From Tranquillimonas sp964472855 (lineage in GTDB: Bacteria > Pseudomonadota > Alphaproteobacteria > Rhodobacterales > Rhodobacteraceae): a stretch of 38,250 nucleotides of DNA. Positions 1 to 7,563 of this stretch are shown here, in pieces. How positions within the stretch are numbered: the first letter of the stretch is position 1; each line of letters opens with the position of its first letter. The position numbers and the translations under genes are program-made. The stretch covers positions 1 through 38,250 of the forward strand of contig CAYYMJ010000025.1 in the NCBI GenBank assembly GCA_964472855.1. Direction: 5' to 3'. The notes under the pieces are model-generated. The model ran no database searches. It worked only from the letters and a program-made list of their open reading frames with translations, and was not told where the DNA came from.

Positions 1-1
1 T

Positions 2-217
2 TGGTTGCCGAAAGTGCTCCGGTCCGGGGTTTTGCGGAGTGGCTGGGATAAAGTGTCAGCCCCGAGATGTCGGGGCGGCATACCCCGGCCCGCCGCTGCC
101 CCGGCTACCCGGCCCGCCGCTATGGCTGCCGAAAGTGCTCCGGCCAGAGGGTTTGCGGGTTGGCCGGGATAAAGTGCCAACCTCAAAAGGCACGCGCGGC
201 ATACCCCGGCCCGCCAC
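2..217. repeat. Degenerate tandem repeat, two units, 121-bp period
   Basis: Two copies of a roughly 95-bp unit start at 2 and 123 and align without gaps at a constant offset of 121. By hand alignment about four in five bases match over the first 90 positions. The best preserved parts are TGCCGAAAGTGCTCCGG (from 6 and 127), GGGATAAAGTG (from 45 and 166) and GGCATACCCCGGCCCGCC (from 77 and 198). A third partial copy of the last motif lies near 106-121. No convincing gene covers the stretch. It sits 3' of the minus-strand acetyltransferase and runs to the left window edge, so more units may lie outside. Confidence 0.75.
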
Positions 218-228
218 CTCACAACCCC

Positions 229-726
229 TCACCGTAAATCGAACCGCTTCAGGATCTTGTCCACGTTCAGCCCCGGCGCGATCTCGATGCCGGTCTTGCG
301 GCCATGATCCTCGAACCCTCGGCTCTGGTAATAGATCAGCCCGCCGCTGTTGTCGGAACGGATGCTGGCGTTGATCCAGCCATAGCCCAGCGCCGCCGCC
401 GCCGCCCGGGTTGCGGCAAACAAGGCCGAGCCGATGCCCAGCCCGGTCTTGCCGATCCGCACGAAGGTGGCGATGTCGCAGGCCTCGGGCGGCAGGTCGG
501 GGTGCGGGGCGATCCACTGGAAACCCAACAGCGTGCCGCGATCGTCCTCGGCCAGGTGCCAGACCGCGGCGTCGCCGTCACACCCGATCCAGTCGCGCAT
601 GTCGTCGGGGGCAAGCGGGGTCACGATGGCGGTGGTGCCGCCCTGCCGGATGATCGCGTTCAGCAGCGCGGCCATGGGGCCGGCGTCCAGCGCCCCGGCG
701 CGCCGGACATGCAGGCGGCCGGTCAC
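229..726 (-). CDS. GNAT family N-acetyltransferase
   Basis: A 165-residue protein that fits a single GNAT domain. The acetyl-CoA pyrophosphate-binding motif is visible as GKTGLGIGSALF near residues 92-103, followed by the helix and the late strand region with SIRSDNSGGLIYYQSRGFE, where the asparagine and the Y-x-x-x-G-F pattern are typical of the family. The family moves an acetyl group from acetyl-CoA to an amine; the substrate cannot be read from the sequence. The start is GTG, and its first four bases overlap the stop of the upstream HD hydrolase (GTGA), so the two are very likely co-transcribed and translationally coupled. The tail ends just before the tandem repeat. Confidence 0.85.
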   Translation of the reverse strand: MTGRLHVRRAGALDAGPMAALLNAIIRQGGTTAIVTPLAPDDMRDWIGCDGDAAVWHLAEDDRGTLLGFQWIAPHPDLPPEACDIATFVRIGKTGLGIGSALFAATRAAAAALGYGWINASIRSDNSGGLIYYQSRGFEDHGRKTGIEIAPGLNVDKILKRFDLR

Positions 727-1319
727 TGCATGGCCGCCAGAAGCGCCGCGTGCCGGGCCACGAAATCGCGCCGCACCTCGGCCGGCGCGCGCAGCATGAT
801 CCGCCGCCCGTCCACCGTTTCCGGCGTCGGGTGTCCGAATAGGCGGTTGGCCTCGGCTGGCGAGAATCCGGCGATCTGCGTCGCCTCGAGCCAGGCGCTG
901 ATCTTGTCGGCGCGCTTGATCCGTGCCTTCACCGTCTTCGGCAACGCCGCCGGCAGGCCAAAGCGCAGGTGGACCGCCGCGGCAAGGCGCTCGTCCAGCA
1001 GCCCATAGTCCGGCCCGACCGAGGCCTTGACCGGCGAGATCATGTCGCCGATCACGTATTCCGGCGCGTCATGCAACAACGCGGCCAGCCGCCAGCGGGG
1101 GGGCATGTCGGGGAACAGCGTGGCAAACAGATCCTCGACCAGCAGCGAATGCTCGGCCACCGAATAGGGAAAATCGCCCCGGGTCTGACCGTTCCAGCGG
1201 GCGACAAAGGCCAGCCCGTGGGCGATATCCTCGACCTCGATATCCATCGGCGTCGGGTCCAGCAGGTCCAGCCGCCTGCCCGACAGCATCCGTTGCCACG
1301 CCCTTGGTTGCTTTGCCAC
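723..1319 (-). CDS. HD-domain hydrolase (YfbR-like family)
   Basis: A 198-residue protein with an HD metal-binding core: H57 in VAEHSLLV, the H83-D84 pair in ALLHDAPEYVIGD, and D138 in KRADK. This spacing and the sequence around LLHDAPEY match the YfbR/YGK1-type HD phosphohydrolases, several of which are 5'-deoxynucleotidases. The exact substrate here is inference. The chosen start is GTG at 1319; an in-frame ATG lies at residue 11, but neither has a strong ribosome binding site. It is the first gene of a two-gene minus-strand unit with the GNAT gene. The HD family is widespread in alphaproteobacteria next to unrelated small enzymes, so the neighbour gives little functional help. Confidence 0.85.
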   Translation of the reverse strand: MAKQPRAWQRMLSGRRLDLLDPTPMDIEVEDIAHGLAFVARWNGQTRGDFPYSVAEHSLLVEDLFATLFPDMPPRWRLAALLHDAPEYVIGDMISPVKASVGPDYGLLDERLAAAVHLRFGLPAALPKTVKARIKRADKISAWLEATQIAGFSPAEANRLFGHPTPETVDGRRIMLRAPAEVRRDFVARHAALLAAMQ

Positions 1320-1482
1320 CCCGGCCCCCGTTTTCGCCAGCCCCCATATGGCCCGCAGGGCCGGGCAATGTCACCACCTTGTGTCGGTCGCGTTAACGGG
1401 TTTGCCGGCCCCGGACCCTATATCGGTAAGGCAAGGGGAGGTTTGGCAGTGGGCCCGTCGGGCCCGAAAACAGGAGCTGAAC

Positions 1483-1791
1483 ATGCGTAGATTCATTGCC
1501 GGAACCGTCATCGCGGGATCGCTGGCGCTGGCCACAGGCGCGGCGGCGGCCCCGGTATGCGCCGACCGCGATCAGGTGATCGACAGCCTTGCCGACCGTT
1601 ACCATGAAATGCTTTCGGCGGGCGGGCTTCAGGATGAAACGACCCTTGTCGAGGTTTGGGTGTCTGGCAACACCGGCAGCTGGACGATCCTGGTCACCCG
1701 CGCCGACGGCATGTCCTGCGTGGTGGCAACGGGCCTGAACTGGCAACAGCACGAGACCGCGACCCCGGCGGCGGACGACGTCCAGAGCTGA
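1483..1791 (+). CDS. Small exported protein of unknown function
   Basis: I do not recognise a family. The 102-residue product starts with a clear Sec signal peptide: MRRF, a hydrophobic core, then ATGAAAA with likely cleavage before PVCADRD. The mature part of about 78 residues is acidic and has two cysteines, one right after the cleavage site and one in the MSCVV stretch, which could form a disulfide in the periplasm. The ATG is chosen because AGGAG lies 6 nt upstream (1472-1476) and the signal peptide begins there; the open frame continues further upstream without signs of coding. A GC-rich palindrome (1451-1465) precedes the ribosome binding site, and a TATATC box lies at 1419-1424. Confidence 0.7.
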   Translation: MRRFIAGTVIAGSLALATGAAAAPVCADRDQVIDSLADRYHEMLSAGGLQDETTLVEVWVSGNTGSWTILVTRADGMSCVVATGLNWQQHETATPAADDVQS

Positions 1792-1820
1792 CCCCACGGC
1801 CAGCGCGGCATCATTGAGAT

Positions 1821-1890
1821 CTCGCATCCGGCGAAATCCGGTGCTATGGCGCCTCCCGAGACCACGAATGAACCGCTACCGGGAGAGCCA
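1821..1890 (+). promoter_or_regulatory. Possible translation-control leader of ahcY
   Basis: Two potential hairpins precede ahcY. The first pairs 1824-1831 with 1838-1844 (one bulged T, loop CGAAAT). The second pairs CTCCCG (1853-1858) perfectly with CGGGAG (1880-1885), and the latter contains the ahcY Shine-Dalgarno sequence 8 nt before the ATG. If formed, the second stem would block ribosome binding. Genes of the S-adenosylmethionine cycle are often riboswitch-controlled, but I could not match this leader to a known SAM, SAH or SAM/SAH riboswitch consensus from memory. Function is inference. Confidence 0.35.
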
Positions 1891-1893
1891 CGG

Positions 1894-3288
1894 ATGGCAA
1901 ACGATTACCTAGTAAAAGACATTTCCCTGGCCGCCTTCGGCCGCAAGGAACTGGATATCGCCGAAACCGAGATGCCGGGCCTGATGGCGCTGCGTGACGA
2001 GTTTGGCACGTCCCGGCCGCTGGCCGGCGCCCGCATCGCCGGGTCGCTGCACATGACCATCCAGACCGGTGTTCTGATCGAAACGCTGGTGGCGCTGGGC
2101 GCCGACGTGCGCTGGGCGTCGTGCAACATCTTTTCAACCCAGGATCACGCCGCCGCCGCCATCGCCGAAAGCGGCACGCCGGTGTTCGCGGTCAAGGGCG
2201 AAAGCCTCGAGGAATACTGGAACTATGCCGACGCGATCTTTCAGTTCCCCGAGGGCGGCGCCAACCTGATCCTCGACGATGGCGGCGACGCCACGCTTTA
2301 CATCCTGATCGGCGCCCGGGTCGAAGAGGGCGAAGACGACCTGATCGCCGTGCCCACCAGCGATGAAGAGGTGGCCCTGTTCGCCCAGATCCGCAAGCGC
2401 ATCGCCGAAACCCCCGGCTGGTTCGCCAAACAGCGCCAGATGCTGAAGGGCGTGTCCGAGGAAACCACCACCGGCGTGCATCGCCTGTACAAGATGATGG
2501 AAAAGGGCCAGTTGCCGTTTCCGGCGATCAACGTCAACGACAGCGTCACCAAGTCGAAGTTCGACAACAAGTATGGCTGCAAGGAATCGCTGGTCGACGG
2601 CATCCGCCGCGCCACCGACGTGATGATGGCCGGCAAGGTCGCGGTTGTTTGCGGCTATGGCGACGTGGGCAAGGGCTCGGCCGCCAGCCTGCGCGGCGCC
2701 GGGGCGCGGGTGAAGGTGACCGAGATCGACCCGATCTGCGCCCTGCAGGCCGCCATGGACGGTTTCGAGGTCGTGCGGCTGGAAGACGAGGTTGCGGCCG
2801 CCGACATCTTCGTCACCACCACCGGCAACAAGGACGTGATCCGCATCGAGCATATGCGCGAGATGAAGAACATGGCCATCGTCGGCAACATCGGCCATTT
2901 CGACAACGAAATTCAGGTCGCGGCGCTGAAGAACCACAAATGGACCAACATCAAGGACCAGGTCGACATGATCGAGATGCCGTCGGGCAACACGATCATC
3001 CTGCTGTCCGAGGGCCGGCTTCTGAACCTTGGCAACGCCACCGGCCACCCGTCGTTCGTGATGTCGGCCAGCTTCACCAACCAGGTGCTGGCGCAGATCG
3101 AGCTGTGGATCCGCGGTGACGACTATGACAACGCGGTGCATATTCTGCCCAAGCATCTGGACGAAAAGGTCGCGCGGCTGCATCTCGAGCGGGTTGGCGT
3201 GCGGTTGACCGAACTGGATGCCGAGCAAGCCGACTATATCGGGGTCGCCGTTGCGGGGCCCTACAAGGCCGAGCATTACCGCTACTAG
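1894..3288 (+). CDS. ahcY: Adenosylhomocysteinase (SAH hydrolase)
   Basis: Cytosolic enzyme that splits S-adenosyl-L-homocysteine reversibly into adenosine and homocysteine using bound NAD, keeping methylation going and feeding the methionine cycle. The 464 residues cover the whole family. Visible are the substrate-site SLHMTIQT (H53), the catalytic region TKSKFDNKYGC near 219-229, the NAD-binding glycine loop CGYGDVGKGSA at 253-263, the GNIGHFDNEI segment, and the conserved end PYKAEHYRY. The start at 1894 (MANDYLVKDI) has GGGAG upstream; the frame extends 16 codons further but without homology. The next gene starts 9 nt after the stop, suggesting one transcript. A possible anti-Shine-Dalgarno hairpin lies in the leader. 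Confidence 0.97.
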   Translation: MANDYLVKDISLAAFGRKELDIAETEMPGLMALRDEFGTSRPLAGARIAGSLHMTIQTGVLIETLVALGADVRWASCNIFSTQDHAAAAIAESGTPVFAVKGESLEEYWNYADAIFQFPEGGANLILDDGGDATLYILIGARVEEGEDDLIAVPTSDEEVALFAQIRKRIAETPGWFAKQRQMLKGVSEETTTGVHRLYKMMEKGQLPFPAINVNDSVTKSKFDNKYGCKESLVDGIRRATDVMMAGKVAVVCGYGDVGKGSAASLRGAGARVKVTEIDPICALQAAMDGFEVVRLEDEVAAADIFVTTTGNKDVIRIEHMREMKNMAIVGNIGHFDNEIQVAALKNHKWTNIKDQVDMIEMPSGNTIILLSEGRLLNLGNATGHPSFVMSASFTNQVLAQIELWIRGDDYDNAVHILPKHLDEKVARLHLERVGVRLTELDAEQADYIGVAVAGPYKAEHYRY

Positions 3289-3297
3289 GGGGTACCG

Positions 3298-4278
3298 ATG
3301 CGCATCGTGGTTTTCGGGGTCGGGGCAATTGGCGGCGTGATCGCCGGTGCCCTGGCCGACGCCGGCCACGAGGTTGCGGGCATCGCCCGCGGCACGCAGC
3401 TGTCGGCGGTCCGCGACCATGGGCTGAAACTGTATTCCCACAATCGCCACATCACGGCGCATATCGACTGCGTCGTGCACCCGTCGGCCCTGAAACCGCG
3501 CCCCGACGATATCCTGTTCCTGTGCACCAAGTCGCAGGACACGGCAGCGGCGCTGATTGCCCTGCGCGAGGCCGGCTATCGCAACCAGCCGGTGTTTTGC
3601 GCCCAGAACGGGGTGGCCAACGAACGCATGGCCCTGCGCGCCTTTCCGCATGTGCACGGGGTGACGGTGATGATGCCGGCCAGTTGCCTGACGCCGGGCG
3701 AAGTGACGATCTATTCCCAGCCCCGGTTCGGCATTTTCGAACTGGGCCGCTTTCCCCACGGCATCGATTCCGACGACGAGCGCATGGCCGCCATTCTGGA
3801 CAGCGCCAATATCGCGGGCTTTGCCTTGGAACATGTCATGGACAGCAAGTATGGCAAGCTGCGGATGAACCTGTCGAATATTCTCGAGGCGTTGCTGGGC
3901 GTTGGCGCGAATTTCGGAAATTTTCCCAAACTGTTGCGCGAAGAAGCCGACGACGCGCTGGCCGCGGCGCGCATCCGCTGGGTCGATGTCGGACGCAACG
4001 ATCCGCGGCGCGCCGCGATGCTGAACATGACCGAGGTGGCGGGGCGGCCGCGGGTTGGATGCTCGACCACGCAAAGCCTGCGCAAGTCCAGCGGTTCGGT
4101 CGAGACCGACTATCTGAACGGTGAGATTTCGCAGATCGGGCGCATGCACGGGGTGCCGACGCCGCTGAACAATTTTGTGGTTTCGGTGGCACAGAAGGTG
4201 GCCCGCGACCGCGAGCAGGCCGGAAGCTGGACGCTGGAGCAACTCGCCACTGCCTATGACGCCTTCGTCAACGGGTGA
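3298..4278 (+). CDS. 2-dehydropantoate 2-reductase family protein
   Basis: A 326-residue NADPH-dependent ketopantoate-reductase-type protein. The N-terminal Rossmann loop GVGAIGG (residues 7-13), the QNG motif at 103-105, the lysine-rich active-site helix MDSKYGKLRMNLSN (K184/K187, N194) and the C-terminal SGSVETDYLNGEI with E269 are all in the expected order and spacing. Classical members (PanE) reduce 2-dehydropantoate to pantoate for coenzyme A. Many alphaproteobacteria carry paralogues of unclear substrate, so I do not assign panE. It follows ahcY by 9 nt, a likely operon partner, although no pathway link between the two is evident. Confidence 0.85.
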   Translation: MRIVVFGVGAIGGVIAGALADAGHEVAGIARGTQLSAVRDHGLKLYSHNRHITAHIDCVVHPSALKPRPDDILFLCTKSQDTAAALIALREAGYRNQPVFCAQNGVANERMALRAFPHVHGVTVMMPASCLTPGEVTIYSQPRFGIFELGRFPHGIDSDDERMAAILDSANIAGFALEHVMDSKYGKLRMNLSNILEALLGVGANFGNFPKLLREEADDALAAARIRWVDVGRNDPRRAAMLNMTEVAGRPRVGCSTTQSLRKSSGSVETDYLNGEISQIGRMHGVPTPLNNFVVSVAQKVARDREQAGSWTLEQLATAYDAFVNG

Positions 4279-4306
4279 CGCCAGCCGCCGGTGCGGCATT
4301 TTCGCT

Positions 4307-4334
4307 TTGCCTCGGGCCGGCCGCCCACTAGGCT
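4307..4334 (+). promoter_or_regulatory. Candidate promoter upstream of DUF2853 gene
   Basis: TTGCCT (4307-4312), 16 nt, TAGGCT (4329-4334). The form agrees with other candidates in this window (tsaD, mic60-like, dnaN, yggT). It would give a long leader of about 150 nt before the DUF2853 start, which lowers confidence. Confidence 0.3.
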
Positions 4335-4489
4335 CGTCGCCATTGTGAAGCAGCGGATCGGAGCGTGTCGCGTTTTACAGGATTGAATTTGTTTCAAGAC
4401 GTGCGTTCGAGCGCATGCGAGAGGCAGCTTGTCTTGAATTCGATCAGACGGACGCGCGCTGGCCGCACATTCCTGCAATGGGGGACCCG

Positions 4490-4831
4490 ATGGGACGACG
4501 CGACGAACTTATCGAGAAATATGCCGACGATCTGCGCAACAAATGCGGCATGACGCCGGATATGGACCTGTTGAAGAAAGTGACGATCGGCTGCGGCCCT
4601 TCGATCTATGACGCCGACGCGGCGACGGTTGCCAGTTCGCAACCGGGCGAGCTGGAGACGGTCAAGGCGAATTTCCTGATCAGGAAACTGGGGCTGAGCG
4701 ACGGTCCCGAGCTGGATGCGGCCGTAGCCAAGGCGATCGAGACCTATGGCAAGTCGGAACGCAACAAGTATCGCGCGGTGGTCTATTACATGCTGACCAG
4801 GCATTTCGGGAAAGAAGCCGTCTACGGCTGA
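4490..4831 (+). CDS. DUF2853 family protein
   Basis: A 113-residue soluble protein that I recognise as DUF2853, a conserved alphaproteobacterial family of unknown function. Typical are the start GRRDELIEKYADDLRNKCGM, the stretch KVTIGCGPSIYDADAATV and the end NKYRAVVYYMLTRHFGKEAVYG. No signal peptide, membrane segment or catalytic motif is apparent. The ATG at 4490 gives the family's usual N-terminus and has GGGGA a few bases upstream; another ATG four codons earlier is possible. It stands alone with about 210 nt of upstream non-coding DNA, and its 3' end faces the EVE gene across a structured repeat. Confidence 0.85.
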   Translation: MGRRDELIEKYADDLRNKCGMTPDMDLLKKVTIGCGPSIYDADAATVASSQPGELETVKANFLIRKLGLSDGPELDAAVAKAIETYGKSERNKYRAVVYYMLTRHFGKEAVYG

Positions 4832-4914
4832 CGCGCCCGGCGTGATTGTCACCTGGCGGCCGGTGCGGGGCCGCCGGCGACCGGTTGCGCCGCCTGTCGG
4901 CGCCGCGCGGGGGA

Positions 4915-4974
4915 AGGGGCGCTGCCCCTCTGCGCCTTTGGCGCATTCACCCCGAAGTATTTGCAGAACGATGA
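4915..4974. repeat. Structured intergenic repeat, copy A
   Basis: Hairpin 1 is AGGGGC-GCT-GCCCCT (4915-4929) and hairpin 2 is TGCGCC-TTT-GGCGCA (4931-4945), followed by a tail containing CCCCGAAGTATTTG (4950-4963) and ending in GATGAAG. Copy B at 34165-34231 has the same order of parts. Both lie just 3' of a minus-strand gene (here EVE, 16 nt away). Left of the copy, another hairpin pairs GGCGGCC (4855-4861) with GGCCGCC (4869-4875). The interval may end transcription from both convergent genes, although no T-run is present. Confidence 0.65.
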
Positions 4975-4990
4975 AGGCGCGGCCCGGGCT

Positions 4991-5410
4991 TCAGGGCTGG
5001 ACGCCGGCCATGCGGCAGACCATGGCCCATTCAGCTTCGCGCACTGGCTGGACCGACAGGCGGGTGTTGCGCACCAGCACCATGTCGGACAGGGCGGCGA
5101 CGGCCTTGATCTCGGCCAGGGTGACCGGGGTCGCGACCGGGGCGATGGCGCGGATGTCGACGCATTCCCAGCGCGGGTCGTCGGTGGTGCTGTCGGGGTG
5201 CGCGGTGGCCATGACCTCGACAATGCCGACCACCGCCTTTTCGGTTTGCGAATGGTAGAAGAAGCCACGGTCGCCAATGGCCATTTCGCGCATGACATTG
5301 CGGGCCTGGTAGTTGCGGACGCCGTCCCATTCCTCGCCCGCGTCGCCCTTTGCGACCTGATCGTCCCACGACCATGTCGAGGGTTCGGATTTGAAGAGCC
5401 AGTAGGCCAT
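4991..5410 (-). CDS. EVE domain-containing protein
   Basis: A 139-residue protein that is one EVE domain, a PUA-like fold related to YTH and thought to bind modified nucleic-acid bases. The family start MAYWLFKSEPSTWSWDDQ is unmistakable, followed by WDGVRNYQARNVMREMAIGDRGFFYHS, which forms part of the base-binding pocket, and VVGIVEV. The molecular role of housekeeping EVE proteins is not settled. It lies 32 nt after gpsA on the same strand, so it is probably the third gene of a tsaD-gpsA-EVE unit. The neighbour tsaD makes the t6A tRNA modification, which fits a link to modified RNA, but that is inference. Confidence 0.93.
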   Translation of the reverse strand: MAYWLFKSEPSTWSWDDQVAKGDAGEEWDGVRNYQARNVMREMAIGDRGFFYHSQTEKAVVGIVEVMATAHPDSTTDDPRWECVDIRAIAPVATPVTLAEIKAVAALSDMVLVRNTRLSVQPVREAEWAMVCRMAGVQP

Positions 5411-5442
5411 TGCAGGGTCTCCGCTGGTTGCCGGATCGACAG

Positions 5443-6402
5443 CTATTCCGATCTGAGAGGGCGGGCAAGCAGGGCATTGGCGGCCTGCTGCACGGTGAGT
5501 TGCCCGTCGAGGACGGCGGCGATTGCGGCGGTGACCGGCATGTCGAGCCCGTCGCGCGCCGCGATGGCAGCCATGGCACGGGCCGTGGCGATGCCTTCGG
5601 TGGTGGCGGTGGGATCGGCCCGCCCATCGCGCCCAAGGCGCAGGCCGAAGCTGAAGTTGCGGGACTTTTCCGACGTGCAGGTCAGAACGAGGTCGCCGAG
5701 GCCCGACAGCCCGGCCAGCGTTTCGGGGCGGACATTTCGGGCCCGGGCCAGGCGGTTCATTTCGGCAAAACCGCGCGAAATCAGCGCGGCGCGGGCGCTT
5801 TCGCCCAGGCCGGCGCCGATGGCCATGCCGCAGGCGATGGCGATCACGTTTTTCAGCGCGCCGCCCAGTTCGACCCCGGCGACATCGGTGCTGCGGTAGA
5901 GCCGCAAGGCCGGGGTAGACAGCAGGTCCTGCAGTTCGGCGGCGATGGAGTCGTCACGGGCGGCAACGGTCAGCGCCGTGGGCAGGCCGGCGGCGATGTC
6001 GACAGCAAAGCCGGGCCCCGACAGCAGGGCGGCGCGGGCATTGGGGGCCTGACGTTCGATTACCGTGACCGGCCCGTCGCCGCTGGCCAGATCGATGCCC
6101 TTGCAGCAGGCGATCAGCCGTTGGCCGGACCAGCGCGGGCCGCGGTCGAGCAGGGCGGCCAGGGTTTGCATCGGGACGGCGAGCAGAATCACCTGGGCCG
6201 TCGCTGCGGCGTCGGGGCCGGCGATGGACAGCGCGGCGGGCAGGGCCGTGCCGGGCAGGCGGGCGCGGTTTTCGCCGGCGTCACGCAGGCTGTCGGCGGT
6301 TTCAGCATCGCGGGCGCACAGGGTGACCGTTCGGTCGGCCCGCGCCAGTGCAATGGCCAGCGAGGTGCCGAAGGCGCCGGCGCCCAGAACAGCGATTGTC
6401 AT
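5443..6402 (-). CDS. gpsA: NAD(P)-dependent glycerol-3-phosphate dehydrogenase
   Basis: Cytosolic enzyme that reduces dihydroxyacetone phosphate to sn-glycerol 3-phosphate, the backbone of phospholipids. The 319 residues are the usual length. The Rossmann loop GAGAFGTSLA is at 7-16, the CKGI segment at 100-103, the catalytic lysine is K184 in GGALKNVIAIACG, and the signature GLSGLGDLVLTCTSEKSRNF follows in the C-terminal domain. The ATG overlaps the tsaD stop by 4 nt (ATGA), indicating translational coupling. The pairing of tsaD with gpsA is common in alphaproteobacteria. Confidence 0.96.
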   Translation of the reverse strand: MTIAVLGAGAFGTSLAIALARADRTVTLCARDAETADSLRDAGENRARLPGTALPAALSIAGPDAAATAQVILLAVPMQTLAALLDRGPRWSGQRLIACCKGIDLASGDGPVTVIERQAPNARAALLSGPGFAVDIAAGLPTALTVAARDDSIAAELQDLLSTPALRLYRSTDVAGVELGGALKNVIAIACGMAIGAGLGESARAALISRGFAEMNRLARARNVRPETLAGLSGLGDLVLTCTSEKSRNFSFGLRLGRDGRADPTATTEGIATARAMAAIAARDGLDMPVTAAIAAVLDGQLTVQQAANALLARPLRSE

Positions 6403-7496
6403 GCCTTGGCCCCCCGTTTGCCGCCGCCCAGCATCGGCGCGCTGTCATGGTCGAGCGGCCAGCGCGGCCGGGCGGCAAGGCCCAGTGTATCGCGGTGACC
6501 GGTCACGAACAGCTCGGCCCCGGCCCAGGCGATCATGGCGCCGTTATCTGTGCAAAGCTGTGGCGGCGGGGCGACAAAGCCGGCCCCGGCGGCGGCAGCG
6601 GCCGATTGCAGCGCGGCGCGGATGGCGTGGTTGGCGGCGACACCACCGGCAACCGCCAGAGGCAGCGGCTGCGCGGCCATTGCGATGGCGGTTGCCAGGG
6701 CGCGGCGGGATTTTTCGGCCAGCACCTCGGCCACGGCGGTCTGGAACGCGGCGCACAGGTTGGCCCGGTCGGCCCGGCGCAGGCCGCCGTGGCGGGCGAC
6801 ACAATCGTCGCGGGCGCGCAGGACGGCGGTTTTCAGGCCGGAAAACGACAAGTCGCAGCCGGGGCGGTCCAGCAGCGGCCGCGGCAGGGCGAAGGCGCTG
6901 GGGTCGCCGGCCCGGGCGGTGGCTTCGACCGCCGGGCCGCCGGGCTGGGGCAGGCCCAGCAGTCGGGCGACCTTGTCAAAGGCCTCGCCCGGAGCATCGT
7001 CGATGGTGCCGCCCAGCCGGGTGAAATTGTCGGGGCCGCGCGCCAGCAGAAACTGGCAGTGGCCGCCCGAGACCAGCAACATCAGGTAAGGAAAGGCCAG
7101 TGCGTCGGTCAGGCGCGGGGTCAGCGCGTGTCCGGCAAGGTGATTGACCCCGATCAGCGGCAGCCCGGCACCGGCGGCCAGCCCCTTGGCGCACATCACG
7201 CCAGACAGCACGCCGCCGATCAGCCCCGGCCCGGCCGTCACCGCGACGGCGTCGCAGGCCGCCAAGGGCAGGTCGGCCCGGTCCAGCGCCGTACGCACTG
7301 CGATGTCGATCTTTTCGGCATGGGCGCGGGCCGCGATTTCGGGGACGACCCCGCCAAAGGCGGCGTGCAGCTCGGCCTGGCCCATGACCACATTCGACAG
7401 GATCTCGCCGCTGCCGTCGCCGCGCCGGCGAACCACCGCCGCCGCGGTGTCGTCGCAGCTGCTTTCAAGACCAAGGATGGTAACGGCATCGGGCAT
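6399..7496 (-). CDS. tsaD: tRNA threonylcarbamoyladenosine transferase TsaD
   Basis: Catalytic subunit that transfers the threonylcarbamoyl group from TC-AMP to A37 of ANN-decoding tRNAs, acting with TsaB and TsaE. The 365 residues begin ILGLESSCDDTAAAVV. Metal ligands are expected at H119 and H123 in VNHLAGHA, with the distal aspartate near CTDNGAMIAWAG; also present are GVVPEIAARAHAEK and GTIDDAPGEAFDKVARLLGL. The start at 7496 is chosen by homology; the frame stays open 57 codons upstream but that extension would run into the hemD promoter region. It is the first gene of a tsaD-gpsA-EVE unit and is divergent from hemD. Confidence 0.96.
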   Translation of the reverse strand: MPDAVTILGLESSCDDTAAAVVRRRGDGSGEILSNVVMGQAELHAAFGGVVPEIAARAHAEKIDIAVRTALDRADLPLAACDAVAVTAGPGLIGGVLSGVMCAKGLAAGAGLPLIGVNHLAGHALTPRLTDALAFPYLMLLVSGGHCQFLLARGPDNFTRLGGTIDDAPGEAFDKVARLLGLPQPGGPAVEATARAGDPSAFALPRPLLDRPGCDLSFSGLKTAVLRARDDCVARHGGLRRADRANLCAAFQTAVAEVLAEKSRRALATAIAMAAQPLPLAVAGGVAANHAIRAALQSAAAAAGAGFVAPPPQLCTDNGAMIAWAGAELFVTGHRDTLGLAARPRWPLDHDSAPMLGGGKRGAKA

Positions 7497-7525
7497 GGGG
7501 ATAGGATAACCTGAATGGCCGCGGC

Positions 7526-7554
7526 GGACTAACATTGCCGCGGCGGTCGGGCAA
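7526..7554 (-). promoter_or_regulatory. Candidate tsaD promoter
   Basis: Read on the minus strand, TTGCCC (7549-7554), 17 nt, TAGTCC (7526-7531), predicting a short leader of about 20 nt before tsaD. A direct repeat of GCCGCGGCGG (7518-7527 and 7537-7546, 19-bp period) covers the -10 box and the spacer and could be a regulator site or chance in GC-rich DNA. Confidence 0.4.
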
Positions 7555-7563
7555 TGGGGCGCG

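Noticed and set aside
1792..1893. Known SAM, SAH or SAM/SAH riboswitch upstream of ahcY
   Set aside because: The hairpins do not follow the consensus sequences I remember for these classes; kept only as an unnamed leader.
2134..4299. A 721-codon open frame on the minus strand across ahcY and the reductase gene
   Set aside because: It is antisense to two genes with unmistakable homology, is rich in Arg, Gly, Asp and His as expected from GC-rich reverse frames, and shows no domain.
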